From contig NZ_CP082787.1 of the NCBI RefSeq assembly GCF_021462285.1, positions 1,426,001 to 1,490,000 on the forward strand: DNA of 64,000 bases. Reading direction: 5' to 3'. Of this stretch, positions 1 to 9,120 are shown in pieces. Numbering within the stretch: position 1 is the first letter of the stretch; each line of letters begins with the position of its first letter. The translations under genes and the position numbers were made by a program. Origin of the DNA: Serratia entomophila. Lineage in GTDB: Bacteria; Pseudomonadota; Gammaproteobacteria; Enterobacterales; Enterobacteriaceae. The notes below the pieces were generated by a model. It saw only the letters and a list, made by a program, of their open reading frames with translations, was not told where the DNA came from and ran no database searches.

Positions 1-9
1 TCCCTCGCT

Positions 10-231
10 TTACGATCTCGTTATGGCGAGGCTCCTATATGAACACAAGTTATCGCCCTGGCGGCATCGAGAGAGGCCGCCAAGGGTAAAACAAGCGCTA
101 GCCGAATCAAGGCATTGCTAAGGTAACTTCCCCCCGGGGATACGTTGTATAGTGCTAAACCCAAGACGTGGGGATCCGCTTATGCTTTCCTGTCTTGTCG
201 CCCCTATGAGGTTTTATCTTTCTATAGGGAG
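10..231 (+). promoter_or_regulatory. M-box (ykoK) magnesium riboswitch
   Basis: The stretch carries the conserved M-box core GAGGCTCCTATAT at 28-40, a GAGAG loop with flanking GC-rich arms near 68-95, and the 3' signature ATAGTGCTAAA at 149-159. It lies directly upstream of an MgtE-type magnesium transporter, the expected target. Downstream, CCCTAT (202-207) can pair with ATAGGG (224-229), and the second arm overlaps the AGGGAG ribosome binding site of the next gene. This suggests translational rather than terminator control. The M-box is known to fold on binding Mg2+ and lower expression; the exact helices here are inferred by eye. Confidence 0.88.
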
Positions 232-239
232 TATTTTCA

Positions 240-1250
240 ATGTCATATGCCGCACTGCAAACCCATTATGAAAAAGCGCGCTTTGAAGACGACGCTATCG
301 CCCGTTATATGAACAAGAAGTTCTTTGTTCTGCATCACGACCTTTATGTCAGCGAGGCCCGGACCATATTTATAAATCAGCTTTCCAATGACGACCTGCC
401 GGCGCAGATATTTATCGAGGACGGGCTGAAGTTGGTAGGTGTGCTTTCCGTTAAACGCTTATTACAGGAGGAACACGACGACGAACGCATAAAAGACATG
501 ATGGAAACCACCTTCTTTCATGTTAAGCCTACCGACGATCGTGAGCATATCGCCGAGCTATTGGCGGCAAGCCATTTGGATATTGTCGCCGTGGTAGACA
601 ATGGCCGCTTGGTGGGGTGTCTCACCGAACGTGAAATAGCGCGCATTATTGAAGCGGAAAATACCGAGGACGCCCAATTGCAGGGGGCCAGTTTGCCGCT
701 GGACAAGCCTTATCTCGAAATATCGTCTTTCCAGCTGTGGAAAAAGCGCAGCGTATGGCTGCTGTTGCTGTTCGTGGCTGAAGCTTACACCAGCACCGTT
801 ATCCAGCACTTTGAAGAGGCGCTGGAGGCGGCGATCGCCCTTGCCTTCTTTATCCCTTTATTGACGGGCACCGGAGGCAACAGCGGCACGCAGATTACCT
901 CCACCATCGTTCGGGCCATGGCGCTGGGGGAGGTGCGCCTGAGGGATATCGGCAAGGTGCTGCGTAAAGAAATGACCACCTCCATCATGATTGCGCTCAC
1001 GCTGGCTTGCGCCGGCGCGTTTCGCGGATGGATGATGGGGATAGGTTACGAAATCACGCTTATCGTCAGTTTGACCCTGGTATGCATTACGCTGTGGGCG
1101 GCGACCGTTTCCTCCATCATCCCCATGGTGTTAAAGCGTTTCGGCGTCGATCCCGCCGTGGTGTCCGCCCCGTTTATCACCACGCTGATAGACGGCACCG
1201 GTTTGGTCATCTACTTCAAAATAGCCCAGTGGACGCTAGGACTGAACTGA
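240..1250 (+). CDS. mgtE: MgtE-type magnesium transporter, short form
   Basis: Inner-membrane Mg2+ channel/transporter of the MgtE family. Two CBS domains occupy about residues 20-75 and 83-140, followed by a membrane domain with about five helices from residue 170. The family signature PLLTGTGGNSGTQ sits at 206-218, and a conserved Asp (about 318, in TTLIDGTG) matches the ion-pathway acidic residue of the family. At 336 residues it is about 110 shorter than typical MgtE because the N-terminal alpha-helical N domain is missing. The ATG at 240 follows AGGGAG with 8-base spacing. The M-box upstream supports the magnesium assignment; cobalt transport is a known side activity of the family. Confidence 0.92.
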   Translation: MSYAALQTHYEKARFEDDAIARYMNKKFFVLHHDLYVSEARTIFINQLSNDDLPAQIFIEDGLKLVGVLSVKRLLQEEHDDERIKDMMETTFFHVKPTDDREHIAELLAASHLDIVAVVDNGRLVGCLTEREIARIIEAENTEDAQLQGASLPLDKPYLEISSFQLWKKRSVWLLLLFVAEAYTSTVIQHFEEALEAAIALAFFIPLLTGTGGNSGTQITSTIVRAMALGEVRLRDIGKVLRKEMTTSIMIALTLACAGAFRGWMMGIGYEITLIVSLTLVCITLWAATVSSIIPMVLKRFGVDPAVVSAPFITTLIDGTGLVIYFKIAQWTLGLN

Positions 1251-1257
1251 CCACGGA

Positions 1258-1278
1258 AACCGGCGCAGGCCGGTTTTT
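1258..1278 (+). terminator. Rho-independent terminator after mgtE
   Basis: A 7-bp stem (AACCGGC at 1258-1264, GCCGGTT at 1269-1275) with a GCAG loop runs into a T tract, 8 bases after the mgtE stop. Confidence 0.8.
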
Positions 1279-1380
1279 GCCTGGGGTTGGGCAAGACCTC
1301 ATCAGCGCTTTTCACCGTAAGAAGATTCCTGGTGACAACGATTGCCGCCGCCGGGCATTGCGTTTATTGTGATTATCCTC

Positions 1381-1418
1381 GTCATACTTGAAGCGGCATC
1401 TGCGTTGGATGCCACTGC
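1381..1418. repeat. Possible dispersed intergenic palindromic element
   Basis: The sequence starting GTCATACTTGAAGC and continuing through GGCATC/GATGCC (1395-1400 and 1408-1413, a 6-bp hairpin) resembles short palindromic repeats I recall from intergenic regions of Serratia and Yersinia. Only one copy is present here, so repeat status is from memory and cannot be shown from this window. Confidence 0.35.
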
Positions 1419-1472
1419 AATTATTTTGATGACAATGTTTTTTTGCCATGATTTTTCAGAAGGATTTTAGGC

Positions 1473-2576
1473 GTGACTAAACTACGTGTTGGGGTGATCT
1501 TTGGCGGTAAATCGGCTGAGCATGAGGTGTCGCTGCAGTCGGCCAAGAACATTGTGGATGCAATCGACAAAGAGAAGTTTGAGGTCACGCTGCTGGGCAT
1601 CGACAAACAGGGGCAATGGCACGTCAACGACGCCTCCAACTATCTGCTGAATGCGGAAAACCCGGCGCTGATCGCGCTGAACCGCTCGAATAAGAACGTG
1701 GCGCTGATCCCGGGCCAGGAAAAGCAGCAGCTGATCGAAGCGGGCAACGCCGGGGCGCTGAGCCAGCTCGACGTGATCTTCCCGATCGTGCACGGCACGC
1801 TGGGGGAAGACGGTTCGCTGCAGGGGCTGCTGCGCATGGCCAATATGCCGTTCGTCGGCGCCGGGGTGCTTGGCTCGGCGGTGAGCATGGACAAGGACGT
1901 GACCAAACGCCTGCTGCGCGACGCCGGGCTGGCGGTGGCGCCGTTCGTTACCCTGACGCGCGCTAACCGCGGCAAGTTCAGCTTCGAGCAGTTGAGCGAG
2001 CGTTTGGGCCTGCCGCTGTTTATCAAACCGGCTAACCAGGGCTCTTCGGTGGGCGTCAGCAAGGTGCAGGATCGCGCCGGCTTCGACGCGGCGGTGGCGC
2101 TGGCGTTCAGCTTCGATCATAAGGTGCTGGTGGAATCGGCGATTGTCGGCCGCGAGATCGAGTGCGCGGTGCTGGGCAACGACGAACCGCAGGCCAGCCT
2201 GTGCGGCGAGATTGTGTTGAGCGACGCTTTTTATTCTTACGACACCAAATACATCAATGAGCAGGGCGCTCAGGTGGTGGTGCCGGCGGCCATCGAGCCG
2301 GCGGTGAGCGATAAAATTCGCGATGTGGCGCTGAAAGCCTTCAAGGCGCTGGAGTGTTTCGGCCTGGCGCGGGTGGACGTGTTCCTGACGCCGGACAACA
2401 ACGTGGTGATCAACGAGATCAATACGCTGCCGGGTTTCACCAACATCAGCATGTATCCCAAGCTGTGGGCCGCCAGCGGCATCGGCTACGGCGAATTGAT
2501 TACGCGTTTGATCGAGCTGGCGCTGGAGCGCCATCAGCAGGATCGCGCGCTGAACAGCTCGGTGTTCGACCGCTAA
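1473..2576 (+). CDS. ddlA: D-alanine--D-alanine ligase A
   Basis: Cytoplasmic ATP-grasp enzyme that joins two D-alanines for peptidoglycan precursor synthesis. The N terminus ([20 protein letters not shown]) is nearly identical to E. coli DdlA, and the length (367 residues) is right for DdlA rather than the shorter DdlB. Ligand-binding motifs are visible: [13 protein letters not shown] in the ATP-grasp region and the C-terminal [22 protein letters not shown] metal/substrate loop. The start is GTG at 1473, preceded by AGAAGGA. It stands alone with its own terminator, outside the division/cell-wall cluster where ddlB lives. Confidence 0.96.
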   Translation: MTKLRVGVIFGGKSAEHEVSLQSAKNIVDAIDKEKFEVTLLGIDKQGQWHVNDASNYLLNAENPALIALNRSNKNVALIPGQEKQQLIEAGNAGALSQLDVIFPIVHGTLGEDGSLQGLLRMANMPFVGAGVLGSAVSMDKDVTKRLLRDAGLAVAPFVTLTRANRGKFSFEQLSERLGLPLFIKPANQGSSVGVSKVQDRAGFDAAVALAFSFDHKVLVESAIVGREIECAVLGNDEPQASLCGEIVLSDAFYSYDTKYINEQGAQVVVPAAIEPAVSDKIRDVALKAFKALECFGLARVDVFLTPDNNVVINEINTLPGFTNISMYPKLWAASGIGYGELITRLIELALERHQQDRALNSSVFDR

Positions 2577-2583
2577 CGGCATC

Positions 2584-2604
2584 AGGGGCGGTTAAGCCGC
2601 CCCT
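2584..2604. terminator. Bidirectional terminator between ddlA and the binding-protein gene
   Basis: An 8-bp perfect stem (AGGGGCGG at 2584-2591, CCGCCCCT at 2597-2604) with a TTAAG loop lies between two convergent genes. Confidence 0.75.
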
Positions 2605-2609
2605 GCAGG

Positions 2610-3389
2610 TTATTTCACGCTAACGTCGATATCCCCAAAGTACTTCTTCGCCAGTTCGGCGACCTTGCCCTGCTGTTTCACCTTGGCGATCGCCTCATTC
2701 AGCTTGTTCTTCAACGCTTCGTCGCCTTTGCGCAGGCCGAAGGCGATGCCTTCACCGAGGATTTTGTCGTCGCTGACCGCATCGCCGACAAAGGCGAAGC
2801 CCTTGCCGTCCGGCTGCGACAGGAAACCGCTTTGGCCCGACGGCGCCATCACCAGGGTGGCGTCGAGGCGGCCGGCGGCCAGATCGAGGTAAACCTGATT
2901 TTGGTCCTGGTAGGAGACCACGTCCACGCCCTCGGGCGCCCAATGCGCCTTGGCGTAAATTTCCTGAATCGAGCCCTGCAGCACGCCGACGTGCTTGCCC
3001 GCCAGCGATTTGGCGTCCGGCAGCAGCTTGCTGTCGGCTTTGGCGATCAGGCGGTTTGGCACCTGGTAAATTGAATCGGTAAAGGCGATCGCCTGGCGAC
3101 GCTGGTCGGTCACGTTCATCGCCGAGTTGATGGCGTCGAACTTGCGCGCCTGCAGCGCCGGGATCAGGCTGTCGAACGAGGTTTCCACCCAGCTGCACTT
3201 CAGCTGGGCGGCGGCGCATACCGCGTTGCCCAGATCGATATCGAAGCCTTCCAGCTTGCCGCTGGCCGATTTGGATTCGAACGGCGGGTACAGCGCCTCC
3301 AGGCCGAAGCGCAGGGTATTCTCCGCCGCCAGCGTGGAGCCGGCGGCCAACAGGCATCCTGCGGCGATCAGCGTTTTCAGTGCTTTCAT
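2610..3389 (-). CDS. Periplasmic amino-acid ABC transporter binding protein (ArgT/HisJ-like)
   Basis: A 259-residue type II solute-binding protein (SBP_bac_3 fold). A Sec signal peptide covers about residues 1-21 (MKALKTLIAAGCLLAAGSTLA). The mature start ENTLRFGLEALYPPFESK and the motifs GFDIDLGNAVCA and WVETSFDSLIPALQARKFDAI are typical of the lysine/arginine/ornithine and histidine binding proteins. No permease or ATPase gene is adjacent, so it must share a transporter encoded elsewhere. It lies 34 bases downstream of the aminotransferase gene on the same strand, which suggests co-transcription and a link to amino-acid salvage. The exact ligand cannot be told from sequence. Confidence 0.85.
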   Translation of the reverse strand: MKALKTLIAAGCLLAAGSTLAAENTLRFGLEALYPPFESKSASGKLEGFDIDLGNAVCAAAQLKCSWVETSFDSLIPALQARKFDAINSAMNVTDQRRQAIAFTDSIYQVPNRLIAKADSKLLPDAKSLAGKHVGVLQGSIQEIYAKAHWAPEGVDVVSYQDQNQVYLDLAAGRLDATLVMAPSGQSGFLSQPDGKGFAFVGDAVSDDKILGEGIAFGLRKGDEALKNKLNEAIAKVKQQGKVAELAKKYFGDIDVSVK

Positions 3390-3423
3390 AATCAGTGCCC
3401 CTTTCCCATGGTCGAAAAAAAAA

Positions 3424-4578
3424 TTACACCTGGCTCAGACGGCGCGCGCCTTCCAGCAGGGTCTCGTTATCTTTTGAAAAACTCAGCCGGATGATGCCGG
3501 TGTCGGTGCCGTCGCTGTAAAAGGCCGACAGCGGGATGCTCGCGACCTTCGCCTCGCGGATTAAGCGCACGGCGAAATCGTTGTCGCTTTCGCTGCTGAA
3601 GCCGCTAAAGCGGGCCAACATAAAGAAACTGCCACGGCTGGGCAGTAATTCAAAGCGCGAATCTTGCAGCGCGCTGGCCAACAGATCGCGTTTTTGCTGG
3701 TAAAACGCCGCCAGCCCCAGATAGCTCTGCGGGTTGCCCAGCGCCGCGGCGAAGGCGTATTGCATCGGCGTATCGGCGGAGAACACCATAAACTGGTGCA
3801 CCTTGCGGATCTCGTCCATCAGCGCCGCCGGCGCCATGCAGTAGCCGACGCGCCAGCCGGTGACGTGGTAGGTTTTGCCGAAGGAAGAGACGATCACGCT
3901 GCGTTCCGCCAGCTGCGGGTGGCGCGCCATGCTGTGGTGGATGCCGCCGTCGAACACCACGTGCTCGTAAACTTCATCGGACAGGATCACGATGTCGGTA
4001 TTGCGGGTCAGCGCGGTCAGGCGCTCGATGTCATGTTCGCCGAACACGCTGCCGGTCGGGTTGTGCGGGCTGTTGACGATGATCATCCGCGTTTTGCCGT
4101 TGATGGCGGCGGCGACCTCGTCCCAGTCAATGTGCAGATCCTGCAGCGACAGCTTGATAGCCACCGGCGTCGCGCCCTGCAGACGAACGATCGGCGCGTA
4201 GCTGTCGAACGCCGGTTCGAAGTAGATCACCTCGTCGCCCGGGTGCACCAGCGCGCCGATCGCTGAGTACAATCCTTCGCTGGCGCTGGCGATCACCGTG
4301 ATTTCTTCGTCTGCGTCATAGCGTGCGCCATACAATGTTTCGACTTTAGCCGCCAGCGCAGCGCGTAACGCCGCCACGCCGCTCATCGGCGCATATTGGT
4401 TATGACCTGCGCGCATGGCTTGCGCCACCGCTTCGACCAGCTGCGGTTCACAGGCGAAGTTGGGGGCGCCCTGCGATAGGTTCAGGGCCTGATGTTCGGC
4501 GCTGAGCTGGCCGATCACGGTGAAAATGGTGGTGCCGACGTCCGGCAGTTTCGAGCGACGTGTGCAGGCGCTGTGCAT
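3424..4578 (-). CDS. ybdL: PLP-dependent aminotransferase, YbdL-like (methionine aminotransferase family)
   Basis: A 384-residue fold-type I class I aminotransferase. SKLPDVGTTIFT near the start, NLSQGAPNF, NQYAPMSGVAALR, NSPHNPTGS and the lysine motif SSFGKTYHVTGWRVGY align with E. coli YbdL, which prefers methionine, histidine and phenylalanine as amino donors. The PLP lysine is in SFGKT. It precedes an amino-acid binding protein on the same strand and is divergent from a LysR gene that may control both. The family is clear; the substrate is inferred. Confidence 0.82.
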   Translation of the reverse strand: MHSACTRRSKLPDVGTTIFTVIGQLSAEHQALNLSQGAPNFACEPQLVEAVAQAMRAGHNQYAPMSGVAALRAALAAKVETLYGARYDADEEITVIASASEGLYSAIGALVHPGDEVIYFEPAFDSYAPIVRLQGATPVAIKLSLQDLHIDWDEVAAAINGKTRMIIVNSPHNPTGSVFGEHDIERLTALTRNTDIVILSDEVYEHVVFDGGIHHSMARHPQLAERSVIVSSFGKTYHVTGWRVGYCMAPAALMDEIRKVHQFMVFSADTPMQYAFAAALGNPQSYLGLAAFYQQKRDLLASALQDSRFELLPSRGSFFMLARFSGFSSESDNDFAVRLIREAKVASIPLSAFYSDGTDTGIIRLSFSKDNETLLEGARRLSQV

Positions 4579-4697
4579 GAAGGGCTCCAGAAAAGGAAGG
4601 GGCGTATCGGACGATTAAGCATCAGGCCGGGTGGGCGGACAAGGGAAAGTTTGTCATACTAGCCATGCATGCAAATCATACCTAATTGAGGCCCGCA

Positions 4698-5627
4698 ATG
4701 CCGATATCGCTGCCGTCGCTCGACGTATTGAAAACCTTTGTGGCCGTGGCGCAACGCCTCAACTTTACCCATGCCGCCCAGGCGCTGCACCTGACGCAGG
4801 GCGCGGTCAGCCGCCAGATCCTCGGGCTGGAGCAGCGATTGGGCTACCCGCTGTTTATCCGCCGGGCGCGCGGCCTGACGCTGACGCCGCAGGGCGCCAT
4901 GCTGTTGGCGCCGGTGCAGCAGGCGTTGGGGCAGTTGGACGAGGCGCTGGAGCGCGCCGCCGCGCCGCCGGGCACGTTGCGCATCAAATGCCCGACCTGC
5001 GCCATGCGTTGGGTGCTGCCGCGCATCATCCGGCTGCAGAACGAGCGGCCGGAAATGCACATCGAGCTGACCGCCTCGGTATCCCACGGGCTGGACTTCG
5101 GCGCGGAGCACTTTGACGCCGCGGTGGTGTTCGGCCGGCCGCAGGGCAAAAAGCTGACGGCGCACCACCTGTTCGATGAAATTCTCACCCCGGTCTGCAC
5201 CCCGTCCTATCTGCCCAGTCTGGCGCGCCCGGCCGCGCTCGCCGATTTGGCGGATAAAACCCTGCTGCACCCGACGCGCGATCGGCGCGACTGGCTGCTG
5301 TGGCTGAAGGCGGCGGGGCGCGACGCGCTGCCCTCCGGCAAGGCGCAGCACTTCGACACGCTCGATCTGGCGATGAGCGCCGCGCTGCAGGGGTTTGGCA
5401 TCGCCATTGGCGATCTGTGCCTGCTGGAGGAAGATATCCAGGCGCAGCGCATCGTCACGCCGTTCCCGCTCAGCGTGGTCAGCGGCGCGGCCTATTATTT
5501 GGTCTATCCTGAACGGGCGGCGTTGCCGCCGACATTAGCCGCGCTGGTGAGTTTCCTCGGCGAGGAGGCCGCCAATAGCCGCGCCCGGCAGCGGAAAACC
5601 CTTTCCGCCGGCTGTAACGCTTTGTAA
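4698..5627 (+). CDS. LysR-family regulator, GcvA-like
   Basis: A 309-residue LysR regulator with the winged helix-turn-helix at about residues 6-65 (FVAVAQRLNFTHAAQALHLT followed by QGAVSRQI) and a periplasmic-binding-protein-like effector domain after residue 90. ATG at 4698 is preferred to an in-frame TTG at 4686 because GAGG sits 6-9 bases before it. It is divergent from the aminotransferase/binding-protein pair, with about 120 bp between starts, the classic arrangement for a LysR and its target. The sub-family resembles GcvA; the effector is unknown. Confidence 0.85.
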   Translation: MPISLPSLDVLKTFVAVAQRLNFTHAAQALHLTQGAVSRQILGLEQRLGYPLFIRRARGLTLTPQGAMLLAPVQQALGQLDEALERAAAPPGTLRIKCPTCAMRWVLPRIIRLQNERPEMHIELTASVSHGLDFGAEHFDAAVVFGRPQGKKLTAHHLFDEILTPVCTPSYLPSLARPAALADLADKTLLHPTRDRRDWLLWLKAAGRDALPSGKAQHFDTLDLAMSAALQGFGIAIGDLCLLEEDIQAQRIVTPFPLSVVSGAAYYLVYPERAALPPTLAALVSFLGEEAANSRARQRKTLSAGCNAL

Positions 5628-5741
5628 ATATTAACGATGCGAATTCCCTTTGCGATGAAACAGAGTGTGGCAAACTGTTTCCTCACATTGATTAACCTCC
5701 CGCGGCCTTCTGCGGCGGGAACATGCCTGAGATAAAACAAT

Positions 5742-8039
5742 ATGAAATGGCTTTGTGTGGTGAGTATGTTGTCCGGTCTGGCCATCAGCCCGGCTTTTGC
5801 GCAGGAAACGCCGATAGCGCAGGGCATCCATGCCCAGCAACGCGACGCCTTTGTCTCCAACCTGATGAAACAGATGACGCTGGAAGAGAAAATCGGCCAG
5901 CTCAGGCTGATCAGCGTCGGGCCGGATAATCCGAAAGAGGCGATCCGCGACGGCATCAGCAAGGGGCAGATCGGCGCCATTTTCAATACCGTGACCCGGC
6001 CGGACATTCGGGCGATGCAGGATCAGGCGATGCAGCTCAGCCGCCTGAAGATCCCGCTGTTCTTCGCCTACGATGTGGTGCACGGCCAGCGCACCGTATT
6101 CCCGATCAGCCTCGGGCTGGCGGCCAGCTTCGATCTCGAAGCCATCGCCCTCAGCGGCCGGGTGTCGGCGCAGGAGGCCAGCGACGACGGCCTCAACATG
6201 ACCTTCTCGCCCATGGTCGACATTACCCGCGATCCTCGCTGGGGCCGGGTTTCCGAAGGTTTCGGCGAAGACACCTGGCTGGTGTCGAAAATCGCCAAAG
6301 TGATGGTCGAGGCCTACCAGAACGGCGATCCGTCCAAACCGGGTTCGGTGATGGCCAGCGTCAAACACTTCGCGCTGTACGGCGCGGTTGAAGGCGGCCG
6401 CGACTACAACACCGTCGACATGAGCCCGCTGCGCATGTACCAGGATTATCTGCCGCCGTATAAGGCGGCGGTAGACGCCGGCAGCGGCGGGGTGATGGTG
6501 TCGCTCAATGCGATCAACGGCATACCGGCCACCGCCAACCCCTGGCTGCTGAAAGACCTGCTGCGCGACCAGTGGGGCTTCAAGGGCATTACCATCAGCG
6601 ACCACGGCGCGATTAAGGAGCTTATCAAACACGGCGTGGCGGAAGATGCGCGCGACGCGGTGCGGCTGGCGATCACCTCCGGCGTCGATATGAGCATGAG
6701 CGATGAGTATTACGACAAATACCTGCCGGGGTTGGTGAAGGACGGGCTGGTGTCGGAAAGCGATATCGACCGTGCCTGCCGCGACGTGCTGAACACCAAA
6801 TACGATATGGGGCTGTTCAAGGATCCGTACAATCATCTGGGGCCGGTGGGGTCCGATCCGCAGGACACCAACGCCGAAAGCCGCCTGCACCGCGCCGAAG
6901 CGCGAGTGGTGGCGCGCAAGACGCTGGTGCTGCTGAAGAACGACAAACAAACGCTGCCGCTGAGCAAGCAGGCGACTATTGCCCTGGTCGGGCCGATGGC
7001 CGACAGCCAGCGCGACGTGATGGGCAGTTGGTCGGCCGCCGGGGTGAGCAATCAATCGGTGACGATCCGCGCGGGGCTGGAGCAGGCGGTGGGCGACAAG
7101 GCGAAAATCCTCTACGCCAAGGGCGCCAACCTCACGCAGGACAAGAGCATCATCGATTTCCTGAACGAGTATGAGCCGGCGGTGGTGTTCGACGCCCGGC
7201 CGCCGCAGCAGATGATCGACGAAGCGGTGCAGGCGGCCAACCAGGCCGACGTGGTGGTGGCGGTGGTGGGCGAGTCGCAGGGGATGGCGCACGAAGCTTC
7301 GAGCCGCGCGGATATCACCATTCCGCAGAGCCAGCGCGATCTGATCGCCGCGCTGAAGGCCACCGGCAAGCCATTGGTGTTGGTGCTGATGAACGGCCGG
7401 CCGCTGGCGCTGAGCTGGGAAAGCCAGCAGGCGGATGCGATGCTGGAAACCTGGTACAGCGGCACCGAGGGCGGCAACGCGGTGGCCGACGTGCTGTTCG
7501 GCGACTACAACCCGTCGGGCAAGCTGCCGATGACCTTCCCGCGTTCGGTCGGCCAGATCCCGCTGTACTACAACCATCTGAATACCGGACGCCCGTTCGG
7601 CAAGGAGAACCCGGGCAAGTACACCTCGCGTTACTTTGACTCGCCAAACGGCCCGCTGTATCCGTTTGGCTACGGCCTGAGCTACACCAGGTTCAGCCTG
7701 TCGGGCCTGAAGCTTTCCAGCCCGACCCTGGAGCGCAACGGTAAAATCACCGCCAGCGTGACGCTGAAGAATACCGGCAAATACGACGGCGCCGCCGTGG
7801 TGCAGCTGTATCTGCAGGACGTGACCGCCTCGGTCAGCCGCCCGGTGAAAGAGCTGCGCAACTTCAAAAAAGTGATGCTGAAGGCCGGCCAGTCGCAGCA
7901 GGTGGAGCTGCCGATCACCGAGGACTCCCTCAAGTTCTATAACGCCAGCCTGAAGTGGGGCGCGGAACCGGGCAAGTTTAACCTGTTTGTCGGCCTGGAT
8001 TCCGACGATGTGCAGGCGCAAAGCTTTACGCTGAAATAA
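5742..8039 (+). CDS. bglX: Periplasmic beta-glucosidase, glycoside hydrolase family 3
   Basis: A 765-residue GH3 enzyme that hydrolyses beta-glucosides in the periplasm. The signal peptide is about residues 1-20 (MKWLCVVSMLSGLAISPAFA). Landmarks: QMTLEEKIGQL near 44, the KHF motif at 208-210, and the nucleophile Asp at about 287 in GITISDHGA. A GH3 C-terminal domain and a fibronectin type III-like domain (VTLKNTGKYDGAAVVQLYL) close the protein. Length and order match E. coli BglX. It is a single-gene unit with a terminator after it. In E. coli, bglX sits next to dld; that neighbour is absent here. Confidence 0.95.
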   Translation: MKWLCVVSMLSGLAISPAFAQETPIAQGIHAQQRDAFVSNLMKQMTLEEKIGQLRLISVGPDNPKEAIRDGISKGQIGAIFNTVTRPDIRAMQDQAMQLSRLKIPLFFAYDVVHGQRTVFPISLGLAASFDLEAIALSGRVSAQEASDDGLNMTFSPMVDITRDPRWGRVSEGFGEDTWLVSKIAKVMVEAYQNGDPSKPGSVMASVKHFALYGAVEGGRDYNTVDMSPLRMYQDYLPPYKAAVDAGSGGVMVSLNAINGIPATANPWLLKDLLRDQWGFKGITISDHGAIKELIKHGVAEDARDAVRLAITSGVDMSMSDEYYDKYLPGLVKDGLVSESDIDRACRDVLNTKYDMGLFKDPYNHLGPVGSDPQDTNAESRLHRAEARVVARKTLVLLKNDKQTLPLSKQATIALVGPMADSQRDVMGSWSAAGVSNQSVTIRAGLEQAVGDKAKILYAKGANLTQDKSIIDFLNEYEPAVVFDARPPQQMIDEAVQAANQADVVVAVVGESQGMAHEASSRADITIPQSQRDLIAALKATGKPLVLVLMNGRPLALSWESQQADAMLETWYSGTEGGNAVADVLFGDYNPSGKLPMTFPRSVGQIPLYYNHLNTGRPFGKENPGKYTSRYFDSPNGPLYPFGYGLSYTRFSLSGLKLSSPTLERNGKITASVTLKNTGKYDGAAVVQLYLQDVTASVSRPVKELRNFKKVMLKAGQSQQVELPITEDSLKFYNASLKWGAEPGKFNLFVGLDSDDVQAQSFTLK

Positions 8040-8048
8040 TATTGACGC

Positions 8049-8072
8049 ACCGCCCCCGGCAAGGGGGCGGTT
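8049..8072. terminator. Terminator between bglX and the methyltransferase gene
   Basis: A 9-bp perfect stem (ACCGCCCCC at 8049-8057, GGGGGCGGT at 8063-8071) with a 5-base loop separates two convergent genes and could serve both. Confidence 0.8.
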
Positions 8073-8082
8073 AATAAGCCGA

Positions 8083-9105
8083 TTATATTTTTTGCGCGGT
8101 CACAATGCTGTAATACCCGAGTGAAGGAATAACTTCCACCTGGTTGAATCCGGCCTGAATTAAAATATCGCCAATTTCATTGCCTGAATATTGCCGGCCC
8201 TGCGTCCAGCCTAACATCATCAGGCTATAGGCCGCCGCGGCGAGCGGGCCGGACTTGGTATTGTCATACAGAACCTCGTGAATAATAATCCTTCCGCCGG
8301 CGGGCAGCGCCGCATAGCTTTTTTCCGCCAGGAAATGGTTTTTATCCAACGTCCAGTCATGAAAAATATTGGAATACAGGTGCAGATCGGCAACGGGGTA
8401 GGGATCTTGCCACATATTGCCGCAGTGGGTATTTATACGATCGCTAACGCCGTATTGTCGCGCATAATCTGCGGACAACGGGCATACCTCCGGCAGATCG
8501 AAGATGGTGCAAGCCAGATTGGGCCAGTGCGACACCATGCTGATGGCATGTGCGCCCGACGCGCCGCCGATATCAAGCGCCTGATGATGCTGCGCCAAAG
8601 AGAGCCGGGTTGGCCAGATGCTGGCGGAGCCAATGCTCAGGCTGTGCATGGCGTGGGTGAACTTGCGCGCCCTGTCGGCATCCACCGCGTGGGTGTCGAA
8701 CAGGCCCTGTTCGTCATAGGCCTGGGCGGTGTTTTTCTTAATCGCCAGTTCCAACTGCTTTAATGAGAAGTTTTCGCTGTTTTCATACATCAGATCCCAG
8801 AAATAGCCGAAGTAATTCGGGTTGTCGCGCAGCAGATATTCTTCCGCCTCCGCCGCAAGATTGAACACCCCGTCTTCGTGCGTTACCAGTTTCAGCGCCA
8901 GCAAGGTGGCCATCACGGCTTCCGCCGGGCGCTGTTCGATATGGGCAGCGGTGCAAATGCCTTGCAGAGTGGCGCGATGGCCGGAAATAAATTCAAATAT
9001 GCCCAGCCGGTGAGCGATAATAATTGCCGGGTAGGCGTATAAATTCATTGTGATATCAAGAATTTTTTTGTCATTGCATTGAGGCTGTCTTAATGGTTTA
9101 AGCAT
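8083..9105 (-). CDS. SAM-dependent O-methyltransferase, plant/fungal-type (methyltransferase family 2)
   Basis: A 340-residue class I methyltransferase with an N-terminal winged-helix dimerisation domain (about 15-100) and a C-terminal Rossmann domain. The SAM loop is ALDIGGASGAHAI (about 174-186). DLPEVC and HLYSNIFHDWTLDKN carry the Asp and the His-Asp catalytic region typical of hydroxyneurosporene/acetylserotonin-type O-methyltransferases. Such enzymes usually decorate secondary metabolites, but no biosynthetic genes adjoin it. The gene is less GC-rich than its neighbours, and two palindromes precede it. The substrate is unknown. Confidence 0.8.
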   Translation of the reverse strand: MLKPLRQPQCNDKKILDITMNLYAYPAIIIAHRLGIFEFISGHRATLQGICTAAHIEQRPAEAVMATLLALKLVTHEDGVFNLAAEAEEYLLRDNPNYFGYFWDLMYENSENFSLKQLELAIKKNTAQAYDEQGLFDTHAVDADRARKFTHAMHSLSIGSASIWPTRLSLAQHHQALDIGGASGAHAISMVSHWPNLACTIFDLPEVCPLSADYARQYGVSDRINTHCGNMWQDPYPVADLHLYSNIFHDWTLDKNHFLAEKSYAALPAGGRIIIHEVLYDNTKSGPLAAAAYSLMMLGWTQGRQYSGNEIGDILIQAGFNQVEVIPSLGYYSIVTAQKI

Positions 9106-9120
9106 ATTGGCATCCTGATA

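Noticed and set aside
5631..8021. 796-residue open frame on the minus strand opposite bglX
   Set aside because: It is a shadow of a GC-rich gene: Arg/His-rich composition, no domain, no start signal, and it covers the well-supported bglX.
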